NCBI GenBank assembly: GCA_000697355.1
Contig: JNEN01001282.1
Coordinates: 124,001-188,000, forward strand
Direction of reading: 5' to 3'
From: Syncephalastrum monosporum B8922
Lineage: Eukaryota > Mucoromycota > Mucoromycetes > Mucorales > Syncephalastraceae
Length of the DNA: 64,000 bases
Shown: piece after piece, positions 34,980 through 47,253 of the stretch
How positions within the stretch are numbered: position 1 is the first letter of the stretch
Layout: every line of letters starts with the position of its first letter
Position numbers and translations under genes: made by a program
The notes under the pieces: generated by a model
The model's input: the letters and a program-made list of their open reading frames with translations, nothing else
Databases searched by the model: none
Told to the model about the DNA's origin: nothing

Positions 34980-36665
34980 GAGGGATTAGTGGAGGGAGGT
35001 TGGTCCACAAGAGCAGCGTGCTCTCAGTCCCAGACTTGGGGCAAGCATTATCCGATACTGATGCGGATGTAGGCTTCCCTCTTTCCCTATTAAAGCATTT
35101 TCTCAAACAGAACAGGAGGGAAAGACATACATTACATACACGGCGCCTCAGGATGCAACCGACAAACTGGAGAAAACTGACATCTGCTGTTGTTTCTTAT
35201 TCTTTTGTTTCAAAAAGCTTGACAATTTCTACGCCAAGAGAACAGGAGATGAGAGGTTATAATATGTGTTATTGATGCAAGTGAGATAGAGAGAGAAAGA
35301 GTATGTGCAAAATGACCGATCATCAGCAAAGAGGTATCAGGTCTATTTCCCTTTTCTAGCAATGGCGTGTGCGTGTAAGAGAGATAGAGTTTCGGCACGG
35401 AGTGGGGAGGCAAGGGGTCGGGGAGATCGCCCTCGGTGAGCCAAGCCTTTTTTTCCTAGCCGCGACCTCAGACCCGATACCCCGTATCCTTTTTTCCGTT
35501 TTTTACTTCTCCTTTTCAATATGAGCGACAGGGTCCTCCAAAAAGAGAGATGTGCTTGCTGAACAGAGAGCAAAGGAAGACAATAGTCACGTCGACAAAT
35601 GCAGTGATCGCCAAACCTCGAAGATATCTGTGCGTGCACTCGGATCCGACTTATTGGTTATTGTAATGTAAATAAAAACCAAGACATGCCAAGGCATTGT
35701 CATAATCACTCGCATCATTCTTAACTCTTTTAGAAGCACCTTAATACAAAGTTTTGATAATGTTCGCAGACTCAAAGCAATGTTCCAAGCCTAGATCTGT
35801 AGACGGCACTCAGCTCTCATCATCAATAGTAACTAAAAAAAAATATATTATCAATGTTTAAGCAAAGCGGCCTGAAGATATATACTGCATGTTTTCAAAG
35901 GTTATTCTCAATAAATGTGATGGGTGTATGGATGCATGCTTGATAAAGTGCCCGTGCGCATAACGGCGGACCGGTACTTTTTCTCAAATTCTCCCAAAAT
36001 TGATACGTATGTGCATAAAGCGAGTTCCACCATTTTGGGAATCACAGCGAGATTCATACAGTATTGCTGGCAGAGTATAACATGAGTGCGTTACTATATA
36101 TTCCTAATCTTCCGTCAAGTTCTTCACTGTAAGTTGGTGATTGAAACACATCCTGCAAAGAACTTCTGGAGTGGTTTCTAGAGTTTCAGATTAAGCTTTC
36201 TCAAGACCTACGTGTACAGTACCTCTGTGACTATTCCTTGTCAGGATACATCGCTCTCTACCTACTTGTGCACTCAGCTGTGATTCATTAGGACCATAGA
36301 GCCACACTTATCTAAGCGGCTGTTTCATTGAAAATACACTATTACTTCAGCGACAGCCATATATAGAGATGGGTTCTGAAGAACACATGCGTAATATTTT
36401 TATGCATTTCGTTCTTTTAACAACCCAATTCGTTACCGCGCCCAAACATTATGCAGCCTTCAGCAGGTTTACCACAGGTGGCACAACGGGATTAGTGCAT
36501 CCATTCATCATTACATATCAACAGTACGAGCATTTGTATAGGTGCTCTCCATCAGCAATGTGAAAGCTCGGAAGGCAAACGATTTTATTGCAAGAACATA
36601 GAAAAATAACAAGAATAAGACCCACAAGCTTAATATTCAAATATGTCATATTGGCGTACCTTTCC

Positions 36666-37040
36666 TCAGAGTCTCTTCAGCCCAACATCTGGTAATCCCG
36701 TGTAAGGTGCAATAATCCGATTCATAGACTGTGAGAGTAGAAGATGCTGCTGGGACCGGATGAGGGTATCAGGCTTATATGGTCGTTTCGTGTAAATATA
36801 TTGGTTTGGTCCGGATTGGCTTGGCAAAGAAACGAAGGGTCGACAAGGCATTATTCCCGCGTAGAAACTCATGTAGTGCTCAATAGAGCTACAAACTACA
36901 GCGTTTCTTGAGTAAACTAGGACGCAGAACGGGAAGTCGCGAGGATGTAAGTGACTAAGGCACGTTGCGTTTTCAAGTTTGAGACCAGGACCTTGATGTT
37001 GGCAGTGTCGCCAGCGGACTAGAGACAGACGACCAGCCAT
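36666..37040 (-). CDS. Doubtful single-exon ORF, 124 residues
   Basis: Longest open frame in the left gene-poor stretch, starting at the second in-frame ATG (37040). The product is not recognised; it has several Cys and His (RHCQHQ, CLSHLHPRDFPFC) and no membrane span. Composition is not obviously random, but there are no introns, TATA box or leader signals near it, and frames of this size can arise by chance. Confidence 0.2.
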   Translation of the reverse strand: MAGRLSLVRWRHCQHQGPGLKLENATCLSHLHPRDFPFCVLVYSRNAVVCSSIEHYMSFYAGIMPCRPFVSLPSQSGPNQYIYTKRPYKPDTLIRSQQHLLLSQSMNRIIAPYTGLPDVGLKRL

Positions 37041-38965
37041 GTCATTCCCTACCACACGGACGTGTGTGGAGATCTTTATCTACTCTGATGTGCTCCCGGA
37101 TCGGGTTATCCTTCTGGAAAAGCCTACAGAGAATAATGTACAAATGGGTGATAAGCGGGGGCCTATCAATGGCGGGCTTCACGCGCTCCAGATCACTCTA
37201 TGCTGTTCGGTTAGTCAGTGATGCTGTCGTGTGCCCTCCTTTTCTTACACAAACTTTCTTTCCGTGATCAATGTAGCTGTCTCATTTACACATATAGAAG
37301 CCACGCAAGCATTCCACGATCTATATCGTAAAACATTCCTGTAAATTGTAAAAGTACGTAAGGTGAAGAGCAACATCATATATATATCTTCTTTACTGCC
37401 ATATAGATAAAGTATACATCTACTTCTTCCTCGAACCATCATATAGGCAGGCCTGCTGTTGTAGAGCTAACAGCGTGAGAGGAATCATTTGCATGTTATG
37501 TCTGACTTATGATGACGGCGCCCAAAATATCGGCATCACCTCACCCTTGTTGTCCAAAGCGAGTGTATCTTCTTATCTCTCACAAGTACTCAAATGGCTT
37601 ACGTAAGCTGTTAGATAAAAGTTAGTCGTAATATCGTATGCTCAGGCCGTAGCGTACTACATAGCTATCTCGACTAATTAGGATCGTTGCGAGGACTGTC
37701 AAGGGGTTTCATTATTGAAGTGACCCCGTACATCGAAATGGTATGTATTTGTTCAGCTATTACGCTCTCAATGCTGAACCAATGTACCTGAAACCTTGTG
37801 CGTATATGATATTCGCTTTTTTACAACAGCCCCTATAACGCCATTGACCACAGTCATTTATATTCATACAATATCCCATAGAATCTGACTACCACATTGC
37901 AAAACGGACGGGCTCATGTGGGCCCCCATAAGGATGCTGTATATGAACTCAGGGATACCCACTCTTTCCCGAATATTCGGACTGGTTGGATATGTATACT
38001 GTACAGATATTCCGAAAAAGAAAGAAGAGATGTCGCGGTGCATGAACATGCATATCATCTTGGAACTAAACAATCCTGATTGTTTCGTCTCTATGCATAC
38101 TTTCTATTCAACTTTCTCATTTCGTCAACATGAATTCTCACGACAAATTACTTAGATGAAGCGAGAAGAAAGGAGCAAGGATGGTATGGCAAGGCCGAGC
38201 TAAAAGGCGTGGCGAAGAACCTCTGAACCTCACGAGCAGTAGAGGGATAAGAACAAAAGAATGTAGGTAGCACAAACATTATAAGACCGACATTGGCGTA
38301 GCACAAATAGGGGGCGGTCCACATGGCTTTGGTGAACGATTCCCGTTAGGCCAACAAATAAGCACGAGGACCAGAAAAGAAGCTTGGGCACCGACGATCT
38401 GTCGTGATGTGCTACGAGCCGCGCACGCACGTAATGATCAGAATGCAGCACCTGCAGGTTAATTGCGAGTGATACGAAGAATAAGAAAATCAGAGACGGT
38501 GGGAAAGGGTCTAGTTAAATTTTCTGATATTATGGGGGCTAAATTATATACTACTTCTTTGTTGATATAGAAGGAGTAAAAGGTCATATTCAAAGGAGAA
38601 ACGAATAGAAGGCCATGGCATGTTGTAATGATATATGGTCTTCTATGGATAGACCACATGAAATGTCGAGAATGATCATGGATATCCTCTCTTCGTCTGA
38701 CAATTGCAATCACATTGTGTATACATGCTGGCTGAGAGACAAAAGGAAAAAGACATGCATGCGTATAGTGCCCTTTTTCGTGTCTGTGTGCGACCAATGG
38801 CGCCATCGATATGGGCCGCACGCCGCCTTCTTTCCCTTGTCCAGATCCTCTTCCTTCTTTCCTTTACTTTTCTTTACTTCTCTCCTTCCCTTCTCCCCTC
38901 TGAACCTCTTTTCTTCTTCTTTCCTTTTCCCCGCCCTTTGTCACACACCTTCCCTTTCTAACAGC

Positions 38966-40836
38966 ATGTCAGCCCCGTCGTGCCCACCGTCCGCCTTACC
39001 ACCCAGCCCAATGAGCACCCCGCGTAATTCGTCTTCCTCACAGCCGCCACCCGCTTTGTCCGCATCTCGGTTCAGCGTCAATTCTAATCTCATGAACTAC
39101 TCGATTCCAAAGACAGACGACCAGGTACGCACTCGCCTACTCATGTTTTGCTATCAGTTACTTACTCACCCGGGAACAGAGCAACAAGACTCACACACCA
39201 CACCAGCCCACAGCGACCGACCCTTTAAGAACGCCACCTCCCGAGAACACTGACGGCAAGCGGACAATTCAACGGGGCAACTCGAGCACGCGTGTTCGGC
39301 AACTCGAAGCACAGATCGAGTCTTTGACGCTGCAAAACGTCAAGCTGCAACGAACAAACCGTCTTCTCAAAGTCGACACAGACAACATTATCAAACAAAC
39401 CACGCAGCCATTAGAACAAAAGATCCGGGAGCTCACTCTGAATAATGTTCAGCTTCAACGAACAACACGCTTATTGCAGCAAGACGTGGAGCAAAAAGCA
39501 ACCGAGATGGAAAAGTTCAAACAGGAGCAAATTGCGCAAATGAAGAACGTCGGTCCTGAATACGAGTTCTTGGTCCAGATGGTGAACGTTCTGCACCGTC
39601 AAGTAAGTCTATTTAGACCTGCTATTCGTTTATTATTTTCAATGTATATTAACTGATAAACTTTTTACTGGTAGATCAGTGGCGATCCTTCCTGTGACGA
39701 GACATGCTGTTTCACATTACAACCTATCCAGCAATCCTCCATGGTGATGACGCTGCCCCCAAGCGACCAGCCAGATGACCAAGAAATGGAAGCACAACAT
39801 ATCTGTCGCCCCGTCATCCACTCCTCCATATCTCAAGGCTCGTACGCGACCGAGCTGGAAAACAAGATACTGCGCCTTGAACAAGTCATTGAGGAGCTGG
39901 ATGCCGAAAAGGAGCAATTCATGAAGCAAATGTCATATAAGGATAACGATTTGGAGACCCTCAAACGTGAGCTCCGGATCAAGGATGACATTGTGTCCCA
40001 GCTCGAAGGAGACTTTCTGAGCCTCGAAGATCAACTCGCTCGTTTGCAAAAGGTAAAGCAAACATAAAAAATAGGGGGGCGGGGGCGGACATAATCGTTT
40101 GCCTTGAAAGTGCAAGCAATCGGTTGAGCAAGGGATTGTTTGCTGACACCGGTCTGCCTTTTTTGTTCAGGAGTTGAAGGATCATCACACAGCAGCAGCG
40201 GCAGTATCTCTGTCTCTAACCACACCGTCAACTCGGGACCTCGACCCGAAACGGCAGTCTCAGATGCTGATGGCCACCAAACGACGGTCACTTGCTGTTA
40301 AGGATACAGATGCCTTGGAACGCATGCTACGTGGCGACCTCGATGACGGTAGACGTGACAAACGCGAGCTGCCTTACAAGGGCTCCGAAGAAGAACAGGC
40401 CGACATCAACACAGACGAGGAATACGACGAAAAGAATACCACCATGACCACGCCGCCCCGTTCGCAAAGCCCGGAAGACCATGAGAAAGAAGGAGAGGCA
40501 GACACGGTATCCATCTGCAGCACCGACAAAAGTAACTATGACGACGAGCAGCAAAAGCGCCGACGCCGACGTCCGGTTCTCTCGTTTTTGTCGGGTGGCG
40601 TTCTTCCATGCGCATACCCCACAACCACCGGCAGCCAATTAAAGCACATCGTCCGAGAGAATGAGGTCAAGGACCCGTTTGCACCATTCACCCTCATGAC
40701 TATTCTGCTTGCGCTTGCAGCTCAGTTTGGAGTCACAGACGACTGGACGGTGCCCATCACATTGGCTGTGCTTGTCTCTGGTTTTCTCTGGTCGGGTGCT
40801 GCCAAGGGCGTCCAATTCAAGCTGAAGCTCCAATAA
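38966..40836 (+). CDS. Coiled-coil protein with C-terminal membrane hairpin, unrecognised family
   Basis: Four exons: 38966-39124, 39180-39602, 39675-40052, 40171-40836; 541 residues. I do not recognise the family. Residues 1-85 are Ser/Pro-rich. Two coiled coils follow (about 90-190 and 220-320), the first containing an internal duplication: the motif L-T-L-x-N-V-x-L-Q-R-T-x-R-L-L occurs twice, 36 residues apart. Residues 330-490 are charged and disordered with a basic RRRRR patch before a Cys-containing segment (GGVLPCAYP). The last 45 residues hold two hydrophobic stretches, FTLMTILLALAAQFG and VPITLAVLVSGFLW, able to form a membrane hairpin. The layout suits an organelle tether or a nuclear-envelope or ER protein; that is inference. 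An upstream in-frame ATG at 38615 lies before the CT-rich leader and was not used. Confidence 0.85.
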
Positions 40837-41296
40837 TTGTACTATTATCGCTATCCTATCTTACTTTCTTGCCATCAACTCCTGGGTCCCATTCTCCTCG
40901 TGCCCCTCAAAAAGTCAAAACCCGACCCGAGAACCCGAGCATATCGAAAAACCGAATCACTACTACCTTTAGCCCCTGTCCCCTTTTTCCCCACTTTCCC
41001 CGATTACTTGCGTCTTCTCTTTTCCCTCCTCGCTGCCCCGCATCCTTGCGCGTTTCGCTGTGCGATTGACAAGCTCTTCTCTGCTCCCTCTCTTCTTTTT
41101 TTCTTTTTCTTTACCGTTCCTGTCTTCCCAAACCCTTCCCTTCTTCACCTGTCTAATGCGCGTGCGGCGTTCATCCCTGCATAGAATCGAAATGTACATA
41201 ATATTTTTTTATTCGTCCCTAACTCGTTATTCTCGTTTGTCGTGCCTCTTTTTTTTTCTGCTCAGGAGTTGTTACTAGTATACAAGGTGTGTCGAA
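40837..41296. other. Convergent spacer, pyrimidine-rich
   Basis: 3' flanks of the coiled-coil gene and translin; C/T-rich on the plus strand throughout. No gene recognised. Confidence 0.5.
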
Positions 41297-42368
41297 TTAT
41301 TCTGCTAATTTAGGCTTCTTGTTTGGTTGGTCACTGTCTTGCAAACCGCGGAGGGTGATGTCATAGACGACCTCTTCGATCTTCTTGACATCGTATTTGA
41401 TGCCATCAAACCTACAAGGACTCAGCATTAACAGACCTGCTCCTTCTACATTAGCATGTTAGGACTATTGTACCGTTTTCTGATAATGTCATTCTTGAGG
41501 TTGAGCATCTGGAAGCCGGCTGACAGATCTTTGATGAACTTGGATAACCGCAGAGGTCGTTGGTAATCACCGACGGTCACAGCATTGACGGCCAAACGAG
41601 ACTATACACGGGGAAATGGATGATCAGTGAAGATCAGGAAGAAATGTTATCAATTGGCGGTATACCAGTTCATTGACGAGGCTGATGAAGGCAAGAAGAA
41701 CGTCTTCAAGCTGGATGTGAAAATCCGTCATGGTGTTATCCAGATCAACCTTGACTAAAGTGCGTGTATCAAGGATGAGTGCAGTACGGTACGTGTATTT
41801 AAAGCCTTACCACCCAACGTCGTCTCAATGACGGGAATGGTGACCAACTCCTCGTGGACAAGGTAGTGGCGGAAGACGACGAGGAACACGGCCTGCTGGA
41901 CTTGTCTATTCCAAAGCTCATAGTACTTGTGGAAGTGGTCGCCCGGGATCAGGGTGGCAAAGTGCCGCAGAGTTGCCTGAACCTCGGTGAAGTCGATTTC
42001 GGGCACTGGACACGTACACAGACACACATACGCATATCAGACACATACATAAAAAGGGAAAGGAAAAGAAAAGACAAAGTTCAGCAGACGAAAACGCGTG
42101 GAATCAAAGGGCTAACCTGGACCGCTAGGATTGGCGTGGACGCCATTGAGAACAGCAGCCAACTGGCGCACCTGACGATCAAACTCGCGTACCTTGATGC
42201 GAATCTCCTACAGCAATGAAATAGCAGCAGCAACAATGAAGCAGGAAGATTTATTAGGGCTGACTCCACTATTGACCTTTACTTCCATCCTCTTACGTCT
42301 TTGCGATCCGCCTCCTTCTCGAGCGCAACCTGAACCTCACTGAAGAATTTGAGATCGACGCCTGACAT
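41297..42368 (-). CDS. TSN: Translin
   Basis: Single-strand DNA/RNA-binding protein; with TRAX forms the C3PO endoribonuclease that trims small RNA strands and tRNA fragments. Six exons: 42368-42297, 42207-42117, 42005-41811, 41754-41666, 41601-41474, 41411-41297; 229 residues, against 228 in human. Family features: EIRIKVREFDRQVRQL in the first long helix, FHKYYELWNRQVQQAVFLV, the SRLAVNAVTVGDY segment and GFQMLNLKNDIIRKRFDGIKY. The end is KKPKLAE. No TRAX gene is in the window. It lies 96 bases downstream of the CacyBP gene on the same strand. Confidence 0.95.
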
Positions 42369-42464
42369 GGAAGCAGCAACAACAAATAATAAAGGTGGAC
42401 AGAAAAATATGAAAGACAGCGCGTCTTGAGCCTTTTTGGGCGGATGATGAAAAATTGACAGTGA

Positions 42465-43530
42465 TCAATGCGTCAAACATTGCTGATGATGATTGTCGTC
42501 GCTATCACTACAAGCATTACTACTATCACTTCTACTTTTAGGGTTGTCACTGGCTGCATGTGCATGCGCATGTAAGTCAGGAGCGTTTCCAGGTGGCGCA
42601 AATGGATTCAGTCGAACGGGCGGGGGACCCTGCAACGTTTTTTGAATTGCTTGTTGGGTTGCGAGGTTGCTGCTCGTGTACAGTTCACGAGACAAGCCTT
42701 CGACATCGTGCCTAAAGCCTTGCTGGTGTGACAATGACTGGGCTGTGCCCTCCGCCCGCTGAAGCTCGTCATACATGTCACGCGTGCTCTTCAATCGAAG
42801 ATCCGTCCACTCTTTCCCTGGCGTGGCTTTGGTCAAGTAAATCACCATTTTGTTCTCTTTGAACTATGCAGTATTAGTAATGTTATTTGGTAAAGTCATT
42901 TCTTCATTAGATTATGCCATAAAGCATCGAGCTTCTTACTTTGACTTGAGAAGCGTCAGGTTTAACATGATCATGCAGCTGTGATATCCGGAAACTGTGG
43001 TTGGCGCCCATATGCTTGCGCTACAAAAATAGACGATGCTAACATTAGTGTCATACTCTCGAGCGTGTATTTAACTAGCTTACAATGTCGAGAGATATAC
43101 TTCGCGACTGTACAGTGAGCTCATACTGCTCTTGTTTAATTGACAAAGCATTCTTTACGTTAAGATAAATCCTATAATCACATCGATGATGAGCAGGAAG
43201 TGAATCGTAGAAATAGATACCTATTACATATACATACATGATCGACTTCGAAGACTGCCCCCAAGCATAGCCTGAGGTAATGTACACGGTTTGAGGCTGG
43301 GCCTTAATAGATTAAGGAAGTACCGTTATGGTCATTACACAAATACAAAAGGAGGCAATGTCAAACGAGGGCATGTTTACCACGGTTCGCTGAATGGGTC
43401 CTCTAATAGTTTCTTCCTGCTGTACATTTTGGGGTTCTTGGAGCACCTTGGTGAGCAGCTCAACCACTCGAGGGCGCTGTGCCTGGTTGCGCAGACTTTC
43501 CAACTCTGCTCTATCATCCACGTCAAGCAT
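42465..43530 (-). CDS. CACYBP: CacyBP/SIP-like CS-domain protein
   Basis: Co-chaperone and ubiquitin-ligase adaptor in animals (calcyclin-binding protein, Siah-interacting). Five exons: 43530-43381, 43302-43238, 43171-43084, 43020-42940, 42863-42465; 260 residues. An N-terminal helical hairpin (ELESLRNQAQRPRVVELL) is typical of CacyBP. The CS domain spans about residues 55-145: VYITSGYAWGQSSKSIMIYL, SIKQEQYELTVQSRSISLDI, NHSFRISQLHD and NKMVIYLTKATPGKEWTDL. The remaining 110 residues, with VRLNPFAPPG and an Asp/Ser/His-rich end, replace the usual SGS module only loosely. Binding partners in fungi are unknown. Confidence 0.88.
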
Positions 43531-46500
43531 TTTTAACCGAAAATAGCAAATTCCAAAAGGATCGAAAAGGAAGATAAGCTACAATGGAGAGCAAGGGATA
43601 TAAAAGAGAAGAAAAGCACTTGTTCGTCAAGTTAGCAAAAAACATATTTATAAGTGCTTGTACAGAAGGTTCACTTTGTAGCAGGGCTCGGTTGCACAGT
43701 CTAGAGTGTTCCCCTTCTCAGAAAGGGGACATAAAGCGGATTATGTATGTGTCTACTGCAACACGTACGAGGACGTGTGCAAGGAGAAAACTTATTGTCA
43801 CTCTCTCGACCAGGTATAATGATATTTCTAGTGACCCTGATCGCTTCTGTATGAGAAAATATCTGTTAGTAGCAGGAGACGTACATAGCTGCCGCCTGTC
43901 TATCCAGAAGAGAAAGTAAAGGACAACAAAAAGAAGAAAAAGCGGAAACGCCAAGGATATTCCTCGCCAGCAAATCTTCACTGGACCGCACGTCGGCGCT
44001 GATTTGTCGGGAAATCGTTTTGAGCCACCAAAAGCGATCAGGCTGCAGTATCTGTACTACGATTCTCGATCTATATGCAATTGAGATGACCACGCCACAC
44101 GCAGAAGGGACGTAGACCACATATAGGCATCGAACAAGTAGACTGCATAATGCACGTGTGTATGTTGAATCGTGGGTAACCGGTATCAACGCTTGCATGT
44201 GCCTATGTGCGGGGAAGTGTCCTGAAGAGATCATTGGTTCACGTAACCCTGGGAATGGGCGATACTGTCTTGAAACAATGCATTGTGCTAGACTTACATT
44301 TCTGCTGTGCTGCATCTGTGCATACCTATCCATCTCTTGAAGAATGCTCATGATCGCTCTTTATGTTTTGCATTTACAAATTTTTCATGTATACACCCTG
44401 ATACTGGTCTCTCGACAAATCAACATATCTAGGCATCTCGTTAATCTGAGAGCATTTACATTTGCTCGAAAAGATTGTCAATACTTCTCTCGGACCCTGT
44501 CCGATTCTTTTTGCAATGGTTTCCACTATGAATTTAAATTATACTCCTAATTATTTTCTTGTATGTGCTCTGATATCGTGATACGGCGTATAGTCGAATC
44601 CAGCAACAATGAGGACGCCACGCATGGCGTCTAAAACAAAATATCAGGCTTCTTGCCGAGGACCGATCGAGCGTCATCCACCATGTAAAACGCACTTCCA
44701 CTGCGATAGATTGGCTGTTACAACATCGTCCATATTGAAAACAACAGAAATGCATTCGGGCCGCATCCTCCCCTTTTATTTCGCCTGGCAAGGATCCTCC
44801 GAAATACGTAAACAACAAAGCGACTGACTTCGCCAGGTCTATCACCAGGTCATAAGCGCATAACTTTACCCCCAAGACAGGGCGGCTACGATCGACAGGC
44901 TATTACAGCTAGACCTGTACAGTATGTACTGTACTACAGTACCGTGCAGATTTTCTTATATCCTGTTATGACACTATATCTGCACAGATCATAATCATAT
45001 CAAACGCACAAGAATATTTGTTACAGTTAGGCGACCATATCATCACCAGCCAGTCTAATAGTAGCTTGCTGGGATACCAGTGAGCGTGAACAGTTCATGG
45101 AGTTTCGTTGATTGTATCGGAAGGAGAAAAACTTTGTGATGAAACAGAGTTTATTTAACCCAGTATGGTGACATGCCTAAGAAAATGAAAGACAACCATC
45201 GCGTCAGAGTCCTTCACTGATAAAATGCACAGCTATTGTTTTGAAGTTGATTCGTATGTAGGTCACTTACGGAGAGCATAACCACTTTTATGCAATAAAG
45301 GTGACTTCCTCGCTTTACATATACATGTGAAGAGTTTGAGGTAACGACGCTGCACAAGTTTTCCTCTCTCTATGTTCTGTGCATATATTGTTCTACTTTC
45401 GTCACAGATGATCGATATATAGAGTGCAACTCAGTGCAAGGAATAAAATTTGTCTCTCAAACACGAAGAGAGGTTCACTCACTCGGAACCCGAGACGGAG
45501 AACTAAATGTGTGAATCTTCTGAGTAGTGCCTTGACATTACTGAGCTTTTTCACATGGGCGCCTTGCCCAAACACCCAGCGCAACCAATGTGGTATCTCT
45601 ATTTTGTTATGTTCCCTACCGGATTGGTGGGTCTGCGTTGTACATTTGCTGCTATACGACTTGAGCGTTGCAAGAATGACTTGGGGGCCGAGAGATGGTG
45701 CACGACACTTTTAACTTCCATTCATTGACTTCACAATGGCTATGCTCTCAAACACGATTTATCAAGTCTGACAATCTTTGTCGTCCATTTGCGAAGTCCT
45801 GTTCCATCCACAGTGAGTACAACATTCAGTACTTATCACAATATTCCACGCATCCGCGCACCACGGATAAGAAAAAGAATTATGCAACACAAAGGTAATA
45901 TTTTGACCTTTCAACGGCCATAAAGCACTACTACACCTGCTGTAGAGGGTTTAAGGACGAGATAGCGTGAGGGAGAAGAGGAAATCCTTCGAGGCTTCAG
46001 TAAGAAACACGCTGAACAAATTGCCGGCCGCGGCGGTAATTTTGTGAACTCAAATTGATCCGTCTTTCGGCATGGATTTCAGGAATATACCCCTTTCTTA
46101 TAATGAACTATAACTAGCCCAACCCAACCATCCACCCATACACCTTTGGACGATAAGATGTGTCGAACAACTCCTACAAAGTGGCTAAACGGCGAGGTGA
46201 ACAGAGTCGTAGCTCCTGGTTTTCTTGGACTTGGCAGGCGAGATAAGGATGTTTACCCTCGATGATGACGATTATTTTCTTATCAAAAGAAAAAAAAAAG
46301 AAAAGGGGAAAAACAGCCAGAGAAGGAAAAGTCAAGATAAAAAAAAGATGGGTTGACAGGGTGACACTGCTGAGCAAAGTTACGAGTACGGGCGTAAGAT
46401 TGCAATATACTAACAGACAGCCCAGATATACACAGGGTTATCATTACCTAATTGATTACCATAATCGGGGAGGCCATTGCAGTATATAGACAGAGCGCCG

Positions 46501-47253
46501 GGAATACATACTGAATTTTTAGCCGTCCATAGTGTTGTAAAAAAATTTCTGACGCGGTGAAAGCATGTTTTTGCGGGCTGGCTTTTTCTTATCACCAATT
46601 TTACATAACTGCACACCAAAATAAAACTTGTTGATAAAAGAAAAGGCAAAGGCTCTGTAACAAGCTTTATCCGAAGCAACACGCGCACTTATTTGTCGCT
46701 TTATTTGCGTTGCTTAAAAAGTGACTTTTTAACGTTATCTTTTTTTCTTTGCAAGTCACCAGACAACGAAGGAAAGTGTCATGGTGTAAAATGCAGAGGT
46801 AACGGAACGATTTCATTTGTTCGTCTGGTTAAAGAGTGTTCAAGCGGGGAAGAATGAATACACGAGATAAAGATTCGGATGAGAGATCATGAGGGACGCA
46901 AACATTTGCAGCGATAGCAAAGATATCTCGAGCCAATCGTGTGAACGATAACGGTTGCACAATCATGGCAGGCCATTATAGCTCTCTGCTCTCAGTGCTA
47001 TGTAAGATCCGATAATGGACTGTGATTGGGTGAGATAAGGCGATCAAAAACAAAGAAGGGAATCTTCGCGTGCCAATCCTCCCTTTCGACCCGGACGAAA
47101 AAGGCTCGCAGTTATCAATCAGTGTTTTCTCCTGCTTCCCTCTCTCCTTCCTTCTCCTTCATCTCTCTCTCTTCTTTTTCTATTATTGCGTTTCTTCCCT
47201 TTCTTTATTCATATCACCTGTTCTGCTTCCACGTACCCCATATCTTCAGCACC
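43531..47253. other. Gene-poor 3.7 kb divergent region
   Basis: AT-rich with many stop codons. The frames at 43866-44351 and 44534-44875 (minus) are the largest and were judged unconvincing. The right end (46860-47253) is the GATA-factor promoter, with WGATAR sites and a CT-rich leader. Confidence 0.5.
46865..47038. promoter_or_regulatory. GATA-site cluster in front of a GATA factor
   Basis: AGATAA at 46865-46870, CGATAA at 47010-47015 and AGATAA at 47033-47038, plus weaker GATA cores near 46911-46925, 215-390 bases before the start codon. They match the WGATAR target of fungal GATA proteins and could allow autoregulation; such short motifs are also common by chance in AT-rich DNA. Confidence 0.35.

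Larger units (their letters stand above)
34772..38965. other. Gene-poor 4.2 kb divergent region
   Basis: AT-rich. Contains a 21-base T run (34959-34979), one open frame of 129 codons listed separately, and a strongly pyrimidine-rich leader (38830-38960) before the next gene. No transposon, tRNA or rRNA recognised. Confidence 0.5.

Noticed and set aside
38459..38821. 120-codon open frame on the minus strand
   Set aside because: Overlaps the promoter and leader of the coiled-coil gene, with no motif.
43866..44351. 161-codon open frame on the minus strand with a GTAAGT after 18 codons
   Set aside because: Could be read as a first exon, but no in-phase second exon, family motif or leader signal was found.
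44534..44875. 113-codon open frame on the minus strand
   Set aside because: Many Cys and Trp, no recognisable motif or splice structure; likely chance.
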